Shown piece by piece: positions 43,041 through 54,711 of a stretch of 64,000 nt of DNA (position 1 is the first letter of the stretch; each line of letters begins with the position of its first letter). The position numbers were made by a program, and so were the translations under genes. The notes beneath the pieces are model-generated. The model did no database searches, was not told the origin of the DNA, and was given only the letters and a program-made list of their open reading frames with translations. Source of the DNA: Prorocentrum cordatum (Eukaryota; Sar; Dinophyceae; Prorocentrales; Prorocentraceae); the NCBI GenBank assembly GCA_963575745.1, contig CAUYUJ010014615.1:1930006-1994005 (forward strand), written 5' to 3'.

Positions 43041-43061
43041 CTCCGTGAACTCCTCGGGGCT

Positions 43062-43302
43062 TTAATTTTCCGCAGCCTTCGGTAAGAACTTCCTCCAGTG
43101 CGGGCCGTTCACCCTTGTCTTGTTGTAACCGAGCTTGAACCTCTGCTCTGGCTTGGAGACCTCCGCGCTGATGTTCCCGTTGTGCAGGATGCCGCTGGAG
43201 CCGCTCGTGCCCCCGCTGACCGCCTTCGCCGCGTCTGCGCCAGTGAACATGGCCTCCGCCGCGCTGACGAGCGCGGAGAACAAGAACAGCCCGGTCGCCT
43301 CG
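43062..43302 (-). CDS. Possible terminal exon of an unidentified protein
   Basis: The last ~80 codons of a long GC-biased minus frame have a distinctly different, protein-like composition. A hydrophobic stretch GLFLFSALVSAAEAMFTGAD is followed by SGILHNGNISAEVSKPEQRF and KLGYNKTRVNGPHWRKFLPK, then a short end and TAA. Asn, Lys, Phe, Tyr and His appear together only here, while the frame upstream is Arg/Ala/Pro-rich and looks non-coding. A single membrane segment or a helix pair is possible. I do not recognise the family. It directly abuts the truncated retroelement. Confidence 0.4.
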
Positions 43303-43816
43303 CCCGCGGCCGCCCTGGCCGCGCGGCGCGGCCGCGCCTGCGCCGGCACCCCGCGCATAGCATGGCAGGGGCGACCGCGCATGCGTCGCACAGGGCAGCG
43401 GCGATGCCGAGCACGCGGCCTGCGCGCGCACGCGCTCCGGCCGGGCGCGCGCGCGGGCGGCGGCCGCCGGCAAGCCCCCGTGCTCCGCCTCTCCCGCGCT
43501 GGCCGCGGCGGGGAACAGCGACTCAGCCACGCCCTCCTCCACGGCGGCTGCATGGCCGCACTCGGTGCCCGTCGTCGTGGCCGCGGGGGTGGCGGCGAGG
43601 GGCGGGGCCCCTCTGTGGGCAGCGGGCGGCCGAGGGAGGAGTGTGCTGGGGCAGAGCGGCCGCGGGAGGAAACAAATGAAGCAAACGCTGAGCGGCCCCA
43701 AAAGGTCAAGGCCGGTGAGGCCAGTCGGAGGACGAGGAAGGGGAGCGGGGCGGATGCGGGGGCGGTCCTTGGGGCCGAGGACGCTGAAGCCGCACTCGTG
43801 GGTAGGGTGAGCCGGG

Positions 43817-43817
<1 letters not shown>

Positions 43818-43881
<64 letters not shown>
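43818..43881. repeat. (CAG)n trinucleotide run
   Basis: About 21 CAG units, giving poly-Gln on plus and poly-Cys or poly-Leu on minus in long artefactual frames. Confidence 0.95.
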
Positions 43882-43882
<1 letters not shown>

Positions 43883-44204
43883 GTGAGCAGCAGCAGGCGC
43901 GGCCCTCGCGGCTGCACGCGACGAGTGTGGCCCCTGGTGCGCGGCATCGCGGGGCAGCAGCGGCGGCCCGCGCGCGCCTGGGCGATGGGACCCCCCGCGC
44001 GCGCCCCCCAAAGCCGCGCACCGAAGGCCACTCGTGGAGGGCGACTCGCACGCGCAGCCGGCAGCGGGAGCCGCGGGAGCAGCCGGCAGCGTGTAGCCTC
44101 GGCTCGCTGCCTTGCGTGCAGCAAGCCCTTCTCCGGTCACCGAAGGCTGGCACTGCTCACGCGGCGTAGGGGTCGCGGGCTTGCTGCGCGATGCTGCTGT
44201 CGTT

Positions 44205-44240
44205 CGCCGCTCTCTCTTTCTTTCTCTATCTCTCTCGTTC

Positions 44241-44280
<40 letters not shown>

Positions 44281-44368
44281 CGCGGGGCTGCTGTCGTTCG
44301 TTCACTTTTTTTTGTTTCTCTCTCTCTCTCTCTCCCTCTTTTTTTTTTTCTCTCTCTCTCTCTCTCTG

Positions 44369-44414
<46 letters not shown>

Positions 44415-44415
44415 A
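44205..44415. repeat. (TC)n microsatellite
   Basis: Two tandem blocks of (TC)n separated by a GCGCGGGGCTGCTGTCGTTC segment that also occurs upstream (GCGCGATGCTGCTGTCGTTC), so the block was duplicated. Confidence 0.9.
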
Positions 44416-45884
44416 GGAGCAGCGGGAAAGGCCAGGAGGGCACCCCGTGCGGGCCTCCGAAAGAGAGGTCTCTTTGCTGCTCGGGGGCTCGGTGCTGGAG
44501 ATCAGGTTCTTCCTGGCCCGCAGGGCGATGCTCCCCATCTGCGGCACCTCCAAGCTTCCGCCGCAGCAGCAGCAGCATGGCGGGGACAGCAGCGGCGGCG
44601 GCGGCGGGAAAGGATCGAGGGTCGAGAACAGTTTCGTCACTGCTCTCACCGAAGATCGAGGGTCGACGATCGAGATTTCGGGCGTTTCTGAGGCCTTTCT
44701 GGGCCTCCTGGGCGCCACCGTCGCCACGGCTGGATCGGCGTCGGAGCTCTGGTCCGAGCGCACCCGAAGCGAGGCTCGGGGGGGCGACCATCGAGGGTGG
44801 AGAACCTGGACCTCTGGTGCCCCGAAGAGATCGAGGCAGAGGGGCAGACGAGCCGAGAACAGCGGGCGGGAGCATGCGGGCTTCCGGGAGGACTTTCCAA
44901 GGAGCCGGGAGGGCTTCTGAGGAGCCTCGGGCGGGTGGTCATGGGGGGTGGCCTAAGCGGGGGGTGAAGGAAAAGGCCGTCAAGAAGCCCTTCAGGGCAC
45001 TTTTCTTCACCCCCCGTTCTGGTCACCCCCCACGTCCACCCGCCCGAAAGCCCCCGCCTTCCCGGAAGCCCCTCCGCCTTCTTAGAGGGCCGCCCCCCCG
45101 CCTCGTCCCACCCCGCTTGAGCGCCAGTCTAACGGCGACTCCACTAACGGGTACTCTGGCCAGTGACCCTGCGAACCTAACCCTCCCCGATGTGGGCAAC
45201 GCTGCAATGCCAGGAAGGGGCCCTAAAGTGGCAACTTTCGGCAAATCTCCAAAGTACCCGTACGGTGCCGGTGACCCCTCCTGCGCGCCGCCGCGCCGGG
45301 AGCGGCACTCCAGCGAAGCCGCCGCACACCTCCCCGAGGCGTGCAGGAGCAGAAGCGCGAGATCCAACCTCAACCTGGCCATCGCTCGGACGTCCATTTC
45401 CAGTGTTTTTTGTCGGTTTGGTGCGTGTTTTTTTCGCGAAATGCTCAAGGACGCTCCTCGATGGTCCCCGCCGAAGGAAAAATGCACACGTCCGAGCGAT
45501 GCCGAGCAACGCAGTGCCGGCGCGCGCTGAGCTGCTTGCGGCAGCACGAGCGCATCGGCCCGCACGTGGGCAGAGACAAGACGAGGCCTTCACATCGGCG
45601 GACGAAGGACCGCATGAAATCGACTGCTCCGCCAGGAGAGATCATGCCTCGAACGATGTAGCCGAAGCCATCCGGCCGCCCTGGGACCAGTGTCCCCGAA
45701 GGCGGAGAAGCTCATGCTGTCGCCTTTCTTCGTGCGCTGACTTGACCAACACCACAAAGAAGGACGCCTTCCCAAGGGATCCCGGCCCCTTTTCCAGAGA
45801 CCCAGAGGCCGAAATTTAGGAAACAAGCGCTGGGACTGAACAATTCGTGTAGGAGATCTGGAAGAGGGGCCAATACCAAAACCA
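44416..45884. other. GC-rich stretch without a recognisable gene
   Basis: Long frames exist on both strands because of GC bias, but they lack domains and have mutually incompatible composition. Near 44640-44680 the motif GATCGAGGGTCGA recurs a few times. Nothing further is supported. Confidence 0.4.
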
Positions 45885-45951
45885 GAGGGAGGAAGGAAGG
45901 AGGAACGACGGGGACAACGACGGGGACGACGGGGACGACGGGGACGACGGG

Positions 45952-45995
<44 letters not shown>

Positions 45996-46058
45996 CTGGG
46001 ACTGCGACGACGGCGGCAACGACGACGATGATAGCGGCGGCGACGACGACGATGACGA

Positions 46059-46145
<87 letters not shown>

Positions 46146-46165
46146 CGGCGCCGACGACGGCCGCG
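45885..46165. repeat. (GAC)n array with GGC and GGA variants
   Basis: About 270 bp of GAC repeats, including GGGGACGAC hexamers at the left side and (GGC)n pockets. Confidence 0.95.
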
Positions 46166-46261
46166 GCGGCGGGAACGACCTTTTCGCCCGGGACGGCGGC
46201 GCTGAACCTCCGCTCCAGCTGCTGAGCGAGGTCCTGGCGCCGCTTCGGGGGGCAAGGGGGG

Positions 46262-46318
46262 ACAGCCGCCTCCTCCTCCTCCTCCTCCTCCTCCTCCTCC
46301 TCCTCCTCCTCCTCCCCC
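46262..46318. repeat. (TCC)n run
   Basis: Nineteen perfect TCC-type units. The flanking 46166-46261 and 46319-46768 segments show no supported gene. Confidence 0.95.
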
Positions 46319-46768
46319 ATCGAGTTGCCTGCGCCGTCGCCGCCGCCGCCGCCGCCGTGACCGTCGTTCAGAGGGCGAGGGGTGGCATTCCCTGCTGCTG
46401 TCGGACACGGCCGCTTTCGATGATCAGGAGGGTCGGAGGAGGGCGAGCTGAGACAGTGGTAACTGGCTCCGTGGGGCGGGTCCTCGTCGCCACGGCTGAG
46501 AGCAGCTCGGACAACTGGTGCGTTCGGACCCCAGGAAGGGCCCGAGGACCGATTTTGCGCTGCCGTTGTCTCAACTCGCCCTGCTCTGAATCGTCGTTGC
46601 CGATGTGTCACCGCCGCTGTCGTCGCCGCTGTCGCTGTTGTCGCCACGCGTCGCCGGGGGGAGGATGATCAAAGTTTTGAGGGGCTGTGTTGGCCGCTCT
46701 TTGGGGGCCTCCAAATCCCTGTGGGGACCTCTGGACACCTCCGAAGAGCTTCAGGGACCTCTGGAGGA

Positions 46769-46820
46769 GGCCAGAGGAGGAGGAGGAGGAGGAGGAGGAG
46801 GAGGAGGAGGAGGAGGAGGA
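46769..46820. repeat. (GGA)n run
   Basis: A short perfect GGA microsatellite. Confidence 0.95.
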
Positions 46821-47079
46821 ACAATGACAGCGCCCCAGAGACACTCGTGCCGTCAGTCACGAATCACGAGGGGAAGAAGGAGAAGGAGAGCACGGGCCGC
46901 AAAGGGGTGGTCCGAGAGGGTCGGGCGAAAGGCAGGAGGCACTCCGCGCCTCGCCCGAGAGCGGGGCCGACCCAGACCACCCCGAGGCGAGCGGAGCGCC
47001 CCGCCGGCCAGCTCGGCGGAGCAACGGACGCGACCCGATCGGAGACTCTGGGGTGGCGGGAGGGGGATCGCGAGGGAGG

Positions 47080-47479
47080 ATGCGAAGGAGGAGGAGGAGG
47101 AGGAAGAGGAGGAGGAGGAGGAGGGGGAGGAGGAGGAGGAAAAGGAGGAATAAAAGGAACACGGTGAAGAGGAAGAGGCGGAGGAGGAGGAGGAAGAGAT
47201 AAGGAGAGGAAGAAAAGGAGGACGAGGAGAAGAGAGAGAGGGAGAGAGAGCGAGAGAGAAAGAGAGGGATCTCTCTCTGTGTATATATATACATAACACA
47301 ACAAACTAAGAGGAGGAGGAGGAAGAGGAGGAGGAGACGGAGCAGGAGGAGAAAGAGGAGGAGGATAAGGAGGAGGAGGAGGACGAGGAAGAGGAATGAT
47401 GGGAGGAGGAAGAAGAGGAGCAATACTACGGGGAATACTATGAGGGGAAAAGAGAAAGGGATATATATATATATATAAC

Positions 47480-47547
<68 letters not shown>

Positions 47548-47550
47548 CAC

Positions 47551-47586
<36 letters not shown>

Positions 47587-47590
47587 GTAG
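47080..47590. repeat. GGA/GA-rich tract with (GA)n and (AT)n runs
   Basis: Imperfect GGA repeats (47080-47410), then (AT)n at 47461-47477, (GA)n at 47483-47548 and (AT)n at 47554-47582. Confidence 0.9.
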
Positions 47591-47769
47591 GGGCGGTTCC
47601 CAAGATCTGTGTTTGCATGTTTGTGCAAAGATGAGATTCATAATCCCACCAGCCCTCTGGGCGTCGGTGGTTTAGAGCGTTTCTTCTTCCACCCCTCCTT
47701 CTTTCCCTTCGGGGAGGGGTTTACCCCTCCCCCCACCCCCTCCCCACTGACCTGGACAGGGGGGGCCGC

Positions 47770-48525
47770 GACGCGTTGGAGCGTCCAAGATGAGCCAAAA
47801 CGACTCCAAGAGGGCCTCAGGGAGCCCAAGATCGCCTCCAAGATGGTTCAAGATAGCGCAAGATGCCCCAAGATGGTTCCGAAGATGATCCAAGACGCTC
47901 CAAGACCGCCCCAAGACGGCTCTAAGTGTCCACTAGAGCTCCCCTCGGATGCCCCCAAGAAGCCAAAATGTTTCAAAACCCTAGGGCAAATCAATGTTTT
48001 TGGCGTTCTCGCGCTTTCGCTTCCGATGCCCACCCGAGGCGTCAAGATAGCTCCAAGATGGCTCAAGATAGCTTCAAGAAGGGCCCAAGAAAGCCCGAAG
48101 ACGGCGCAAAGAGCGCCCAAGAGCGCTCCAAGAGCCCTCCAAGAGCGGTTCAGGAGGCGATGTTAGAGGCTTTCCAGGAGCGACGCTAATTAGTGCTTCC
48201 GCTTTCTTTGACAGATCCCCTCCAATATGGGCTCTACCAGCGCCTCTGAGGCCTCCAACAGCGCTTCAAGAACGCCCCAAGAGACGCCCAAGAGGCCCCC
48301 AGGAGGCCCCCAAGAGACCCCCAAGCGGCCCCAAGAGACCCCCCAGAGGCACCCAAGGGGCAAAGATGGCCCCAAGAAGCGCCCAGGAGGCCCCCAAAGG
48401 CCCCAAGATGGCCCCAAGAGGCCCCAAGAGGCCCCCAGGAGGCACCACAGAGGATCCCGAACGGCCCACAGAGGCCCCCCCGAGGCACCAAAGACGCCGA
48501 AAAGCCCCTCAGGACGACCCTCTAC
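47770..48525. repeat. Degenerate ~10-bp repeat, consensus near CCCAAGANGG
   Basis: CCAAGA or a one-base variant recurs every 9-20 bp for 750 bp, first with ATGG (47790-48070) and then with GGCC (48270-48510). It reads as KKP/RPP-rich protein on plus, with no domain. Confidence 0.75.
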
Positions 48526-48549
48526 TCGCCTGGGCGTCGTTTCTGGACG

Positions 48550-48870
<321 letters not shown>

Positions 48871-49244
48871 CCGCAGGCGGAAGCGCCAGCGGCGGGGGGT
48901 CGCGAACGGGCCGCGGACGCGACTAAATTACCTAACGCGCGCGGGGCCGCGGATCAGGCGGCTCACGAAAGCGTCCAGGGCGGCGAGGCCAATGCAATCC
49001 AGGAGTCAGAGGCAGCCCCTGAACGGGCATGCAGCGGTGCGTCCAACGGGCCTGAAGTAGGCACCAAGGAGACCAAGCGCAGCCAAAATGGCGCGAGACG
49101 TCCCAACGTCCAGGTGCGAACGCGAGGAACGTACCCGAGGACGTCGACCCAAGCCTGACAAGTAGCACAGACGACTGGGGACGTAAGTCCAGCGGGGATC
49201 CCGACGGCGGCAGTGAGCCGCGACGTCAGAACGGCATCAAAGTG

Positions 49245-49860
49245 TGAAAATGTTCCGAGAAACTTCTACACCGAGATGCTTCAGCCCAGACCCAGCGGGT
49301 GGAAGGGCGCCTGATGCACGCAACACGACCGAAACGCGGCGTGTGCACATCAGAGTGTCTCAGTGCTGTCCAGCACGAGACCGCGCATACCCAGGCAAGT
49401 CCCTCAAAGCCACTGATCCAGGGTCACGGTGGAAAGCCGTCCAGCATGAGAGTTCCCGAGGACACCGATCCAGGGAGCCCGACGGGTACCGCAGGCTGTC
49501 TGGGGACAGTCCAACGGAGAAAAAGCTGACAGCGAACCAGGTCGCGACGCAAGAAAGCGAATCCAGGGTGTGGAGCATGATGACAAGAGTACCTTCCACA
49601 ACTGAGATGCGACAGCCCAGATCCGACGAGTGGAAGGGCGCCGAGAGCACGATACACGGCAGACCCCGAAGAGTATGCACATCTAAGGTGACTGAGCGCA
49701 ACCGAACCGAGTCGTCAAGCACCAGAGGGACGAGAGCGGCTTGTACCCAAGACGCGTCCCTCAGAGCCACTAGGATCCAGGGTGGCGGCGGAAGGCCGTG
49801 CTGCTTGTTTGAAAGGTCCAGGGTGACGGCGGAAGGCCGTTCGTTCGGTTAGAAAGTCCA
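49245..49860. repeat. Two diverged ~250-bp direct repeats, ~340 bp apart
   Basis: A block with ACCGAGATGC..CAGCCCAGA..GTGGAAGGGCGCC..GTATGCACATC and ending GATCCAGGGT..GGAAGGCCGT is present at ~49270-49445 and ~49600-49800. GGTCCAGGGTGACGGCGGAA is repeated once more at 49816. No gene is supported. Confidence 0.6.
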
Positions 49861-49928
49861 AGGGGAAAGCCAGTGGACAGGCGAGCCATGGCCCACTGAC
49901 AGGCCAGGAAGGCCTGGCGGTGAGACAT

Positions 49929-50640
49929 CTACAGTAGGGCCAGAGGCCGCGAGTCCACTGCGGAGAGGCGGTGGACGGTATTGCCGATGCGCGCACCTGG
50001 ATCCGAAGGCAGGAGGTGCGCGTGACGGGTGGAGGGCGGCAGAGCGCCGCGATTAGGGGCCCAAGGCGCGGCCTGGGCAGCGCCCGCTGGAATCAGGAAG
50101 TGCAGCCGAGGCGAGGAAAGGGGGGGCCGAGCGGCAAGGGGGCGGCGGCCACCGGTGGAGAAAGGCAGCGACGCCAGTGGCAAGTTGGTCTGCGCGCGCG
50201 GTGTCACGCGGGGAGCAGACGGCATTACCGAACGGCACCCCAAGGTCCAAGGGTGAAAGAGGGCGCCGTTCAGAGGAGAGGCAGTGCTGCCCCAGGTTGA
50301 AGGAAAGAGCGGCAGAGGGCCGCGGTGGCGCGATGTGCAGCGCAGGTGGGGCGCGGGCACTGGGGCGCGGCAAGGGCCGAGAGGGAGTTCAGTCTCTCCA
50401 GCGAAGTCTCTTTTCCTCTCGATCATCCTGATCATCAGGGTAACCTCCGCCGCGTTTGCCACCCGCCTGCCAGTGATCTTCGCGCCATCCGTCGAGCCAC
50501 TCGCCCTGCCAACTGCTCCAGGTGCCCCAGGAACTTGTCGCACGGTCGCGCCAGCCCGCGTGGCGATAGCCGCCTTTGCTCCAGTCGTCTGTCTGGGAGT
50601 GACACAGGTAGTTAGCTCGTATCCTGTTCCAGTCGATATC
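49929..50640 (-). other. Possible downstream continuation of the 50.6-52.6 kb coding region
   Basis: A minus frame begins MRQVPGAPGAVGRASGSTDG and AKITGRRVANAAEVTLMIRM followed by IERKRDFAGETE, then becomes GC-biased and unconvincing. The first ~60 codons may be a C-terminal extension of the neighbouring protein, but stops separate them. Confidence 0.25.
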
Positions 50641-52609
50641 CTAGCCCAGCCTCCTGTCCATCTCGTAGGCGTCGTACCCGCAGTCCTTCCAGGCCTCTAG
50701 GAAGTTGCTGATATCCGAGGGCATGTGTAGTTTCGGGTCGGACTTGGGCGCCCTCCATCCAGGGAGCAGGGTACGCTGCGTGTTCGCTGTCCACAGTGCG
50801 CAAAAGACTGCTCCCAGCTGCGACTGAAGCCTGGATATGCGACTGGCTGGTGTCTCGTCGGGACGTTCGAGTTCGACGGTGCCCAGCCTGACTTTGTACA
50901 TTGGGCCGCCTCCTTCAGGGCAGGACAACAGGTTGAGTGCGTCCTGCTCCGAAGAGCCAGGATGGCGAGAGTAATGGGGCCCCCGCTCAGGGGGCGTCGG
51001 GGCGGGCGCGGGAAAGCGCACGCACCGCGAGCCGCCGCCGTCGCTGGTCCTCTCGTGCCTCTCGTGCCTCGCGGGGTCTCGGGCTGGAGCCCTCCTGCGA
51101 TCGGCGTAGGGCGTATCCTCTGCGACTGAAGTCGCGGTGTCCTCGCGGCCGGTGTCAGAGCTGCCCGCCGACGGGCTTCGCTGCGGGGCATCGCCGCCTG
51201 AGCGACTATCATCGCCCTCCTGGGCCGACTCGGAAGGCGTGGGAGGGCGGGCGGGTTCATCCTCTTCGTAGTCGGGCTCCATCTTGTGAAGGGGGAGCCC
51301 GTCTTCCGCGCCTTCACCGTTGTCGTCGTCGGGCGGGTCATGGTGGCCCATGCGTGGGTGGCCCATGCGTGAGTCGTTGTCCGCTGAACCCTGAGACCTG
51401 TCTGCGTCGGCAGCCATGGGAGTATCTGGCCTCGTCGCCACCAGAACGCGCGCCAGATGGCGGGGACCCTGCCAGGGAGGTGATCTCTGGCGCCGCGCCA
51501 GAGCTGCCTGTGGGGCTGGGTCCAGGGGGATTGCTTGCTCCGACCTTGGTGAATTGGCCCTGGGCCTTGGCGTCCTCGCCAAGCCACGGGTTGGAATCCA
51601 CGATGTCCACAGGTGCCTCGAACCCAATCTGGCTGCTGAGCGGGGGAAGGGCCGGAGGTTCATCTGGATACAGCGGCCTGAAGTCGCGATCCAGGATGTG
51701 GTCCAGGGTGGCCGGGCCTATGTTCCAGATCGGGACCAGACAGCGCCGGCAGCGCCAAGTAGCGTTCGATTGGCGCCCCCACCAGGCCAGGGCACGCTTA
51801 TCGATGGGGGGCAGCCCATGTTGCTCGGGAGCTCCTATGTCTCCAGCCGGCTTCCATATGAAGCACCCCAGCGGCGGAGAGCCGGGGTCCCAGACCAGGA
51901 GCGGGGCCCCCTGGGGGCAGGTGTCGCAACGCGCGGAGTAGGTCCGCGTCTGAGCGGCTTTGATGCCGAAGCGGTCGTCCCGGATCCGGAGGAGGAAGAC
52001 AGAGGGGTGCACGTAATCGCCGTCGCTGGCAGCGGCCCCAGGGGCCCCCGCGGGCGCAACGCACGAGGGCAGGGGCCGGGAGCTCGCAGAGCGCCGCCGC
52101 CTCGGAGTCGAAGGGGCACTCGCCGTAGGACATGCAGAAACAGACGTCGGCGTCGCCCGCGTGGGAGCAGGCGCAGGAGGGCGCGACGGCGCCGAAGAAG
52201 AGGGCGAGGAGGGGGCGGAACCGCGGGAGTCGTCGCACCCCTCGAACGCGTTGATGGTGATCTTTTCTTCCGCGGGCACGCGAAGCGGCGCGGCCATGCG
52301 CGTCGAGCGCGCGTCCGCCAATGCGCGGCTCCAAGTCTGGGGCTCGGCCATGGGCCGCACGAGGATGGCCCGCGCCGCGCGGCGGGACGCGCGCGGGGGG
52401 GTCAGCGCCGAGGCCGCGTGGAGCGAGGGCGGCTTCAGAGACCAGCGCCCCCAGGATGGGGGGCGGGAGCAGCTTCGCAGGCGCGCGGCGCGTCGGGGGC
52501 GCCGCGGCGGCCGGACGCGCAGCTGCGCTTGCCCGCCGGGCGGGCGATCCGCGACGAGCTCAGCCGCGCGCCAGCCCGTGCCCTCGACGCGACCCGAGCC
52601 AACGAGCAC
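50641..52609 (-). CDS. Unidentified protein with two CxxC pairs, one frameshift
   Basis: The minus frame 52609-51338 contains EEKITINAFEGCDDS, then after a Pro/Ser-rich stretch HPSVFLLRIRDDRFGIKAAQ, TRTYSARCDTCPQGAPLLVW, DPGSPPLGCFIWKPAGDIGA, WWGRQSNATWRCRRCLVPIW, NIGPATLDHILDRDFRPLYP and GFEAPVDIVDSNPWLGED. The pairs RCDTC and RCRRC about 65 residues apart suggest one zinc site. From about 51.45 kb a second frame, ending at 50641, continues with acidic linker sequence (HKMEPDYEEDEPARPPTPSE) and SEQDALNLLSCPEGGGPMYK, VRLGTVELERPDETP and LEAWKDCGYDAYEMDRRLG. A one-base shift in 51338-51480 would join them into about 640 residues. It is not recognised; a retroelement structural protein or a host multi-copy gene are both possible. 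Part of the N-terminal region is also open in another frame rich in Cys (CACSHAGDADVCFCMSYGEC), so the N-terminus is uncertain. Confidence 0.45.
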
Positions 52610-53930
52610 GGGCGGCGAGCGAGCGGCGCCCTGGCCACGCCCCCACGGATGAAGCTGGCCTCGGGGCCGCGACGCCCGAGCGGCCGCCCGACGGCGGGCG
52701 GGCGACGGGGCGCGCCGCGCCTGGCCCGCGCGCGCAGAGCACGGCGAGCGGCGCGTGGGGGGCGAGGAGGGCGCCCGAGAGACGGCGCGGGCTCAGCCCG
52801 AACCGCCTCGGGAGCAGGCGGCCGCGTGGGCTCGGTGCCCTCGGGCGGCGCGCGGGCGGCCGCGGCGCCGGCCGCCGCCTCCGCGGCGGCGGGGGGCCCC
52901 CCAGAAGCTCGGGCAGGGCTCGCCAGTGCGCAGCATGTCCAGGGCGCCCCGCGCCGGGTTCTCTCCTCGGCACGAACCTGCAACTGGCCCAGTAGCCGCG
53001 CACGTTCGGGGAATGCCAGTAGCGTCGCCCGCGCCAGTGAGGAGACACTGAGGCGCGCCCAGCGCGCGATCTTCGGGCCGCCCCACTCCCTCAACCGGCA
53101 CCAAGCGCCGAGGCTGAAAGCCCCCAGTGGGACGCGGAAAACTTGCGCGAGGACCGACCACTCGGGCCTCAAAGAAGCACTGTGACATCCATGCGAACCG
53201 GGACACGCAAGATAAGGGTAATCGCAGCGCGTGCGTTGTGCAAGACCGACGAAAAGCTCGCCGCCCAATGGCCCGCGATCTGAGCCGACGCTGGGCGCGC
53301 AATCCACCCTCCTTCCGGGCGGGGGGCCCGCTGCCCTCTGGCAACGTTGCTGCCCACATGGCAGCGCATTGCAGTACTCTGGCTGCACTTGGCACGGGCT
53401 GCGGCGCAGGCGCTCCCTTCGAGGCACTGCTGTGCCGCGCGGCCCGTGAAAATAATCACCCTGATCTGCGCCTCCCCCCTCCTTGCTGCACGCCCGCCGC
53501 TGGCCCGGACGGGCGGCTGGACGGGGAACGGGGGCCCCCCGTGGACGCTTCGCGCGGTCCGCCGCCTTCGCCCCTGGCGTCTTATCCTCGTCGTTGGGTT
53601 TTTCGGTGGATTCGGCTCGAAATTCTGGGCCTTGCTTGGCCGACTGGCCCACTCCAGGGCGCACGGCCCAATCGGGCCGGGTCGATCCAGGACGCCCCCG
53701 GGGCCGCGGCGGGTTCCCGCGTGAGTCCCGAGGTAGACCAGGGAAGGCGCGACCTGGCAGCCCGACCACTCGGGAACAAAATGCAACGGGGGCCAATCCG
53801 CAAAAACCTGCCACCAGAAATCTAACCCTGAGACCCCAGGGCGCCCATTGGATCCTTGGCGCGGGAGCGCCGCGCTTCCCGCGGCAGAACCATCGAAGCC
53901 CAAGAGACACCCAGGGCACCCTGGGGGCAA
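52610..53930. other. GC-rich stretch, all frames open, no supported gene
   Basis: Stops are scarce on both strands because of high GC. Composition is Arg/Ala/Gly/Pro-dominated. A minus-strand segment near 53.1-53.25 kb (RTRCDYPYLACPGSHGCHSA) looks somewhat protein-like but has no recognisable context. Confidence 0.35.
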
Positions 53931-54047
53931 GCAGGGCGGCTCTTGGCACGGGCCTCCACTGGAGACAACTTCACCGCGGGGGTCAGGGACACCGAGAAGG
54001 GAGGCGAGAACGGGACCGCCTTGCACTTGGCCGCCTTCAAGAATAAC
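53931..54047 (+). CDS. Possible single ankyrin-like repeat (exon fragment)
   Basis: The plus strand reads AGRLLARASTGDNFTAGVRD, TEKGGENGTALHLAAFKNN. The core G-TALHLAA is the ankyrin-repeat helix-1 signature and LLARA resembles the end of a previous repeat. After FKNN the frame becomes Arg/Ala/Pro-rich, so an exon boundary or decay must follow. The opposite strand also reads as plausible protein (AVPFSPPFSVSLTPAVKLSP), so the strand is not certain. Confidence 0.3.
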
Positions 54048-54329
54048 ATACGATTCACCGTCGAAGCCGCCCGGGCCCCCGCCCGTCGAACTTCCAATGG
54101 CGCCCGCAGCTCGCGCAGAGCGCCTCCGACGTCCTCGGCGCAGGCCCGCGCGGGCCCCGGGCCGGGAGTCTCCGCGGACACGGCGGAGCCCCCCTGGAAG
54201 ACAGCGGTGCTCAGAGCGCGCAGCGCGCCCGAAAGTGCGCGCCCATGGACGGCCCCACGACGGGGCCAGCAAGAGCCTCTGGAGCGCGCCCGTCGCCTGG
54301 AAAAGCGCCCCGATCGCCGATTAGAGGAA

Positions 54330-54680
54330 GCGGATGAACTCCGCGCGGGGAGGGGAGGGGGGGGGAGGGGGGGGGCGAGGGGCCCAAGGAGAAAAAGCAG
54401 GAACGCCTGGTTCAGCGACTGGAAAACATGGCCAAAGTCCAGGGGGCACAAGAGGGGGGCGCCCAGGGGGCCGCGAGGGGCGACCGAGAGCTGCCGAGCG
54501 GAACCGTGGAGCTCCAAGAGGAAAGAAAAAGGAAGAGGAGATCGAGGAGGAGGATGAGGAAGACGAGGATGAAGAAGCAGAGGCGGAGGAGCCGGAAGAG
54601 GAGAGATGGGGGGGAAGAAGAGGACGAGGAGAAGAAAGAGCGAGAGAGAGAGAGGAGGGAGAGAGAGAGAGAGAGAGAGA

Positions 54681-54711
<31 letters not shown>

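Noticed and set aside
43012-44153. Whole 363-370-codon minus frames as one protein
   Set aside because: They run through a CAG array (poly-Cys/Leu) and GC-biased sequence; only the last ~80 codons of one frame look genuine.
44112-45530. 472-codon plus frame
   Set aside because: It crosses (TC)n microsatellites and GC-rich DNA with no recognisable domain.
52435-53949. 504-codon minus frame as a gene
   Set aside because: GC bias leaves nearly all frames open; composition is Arg/Ala/Pro/Gly without motif and it overlaps other equally open frames.
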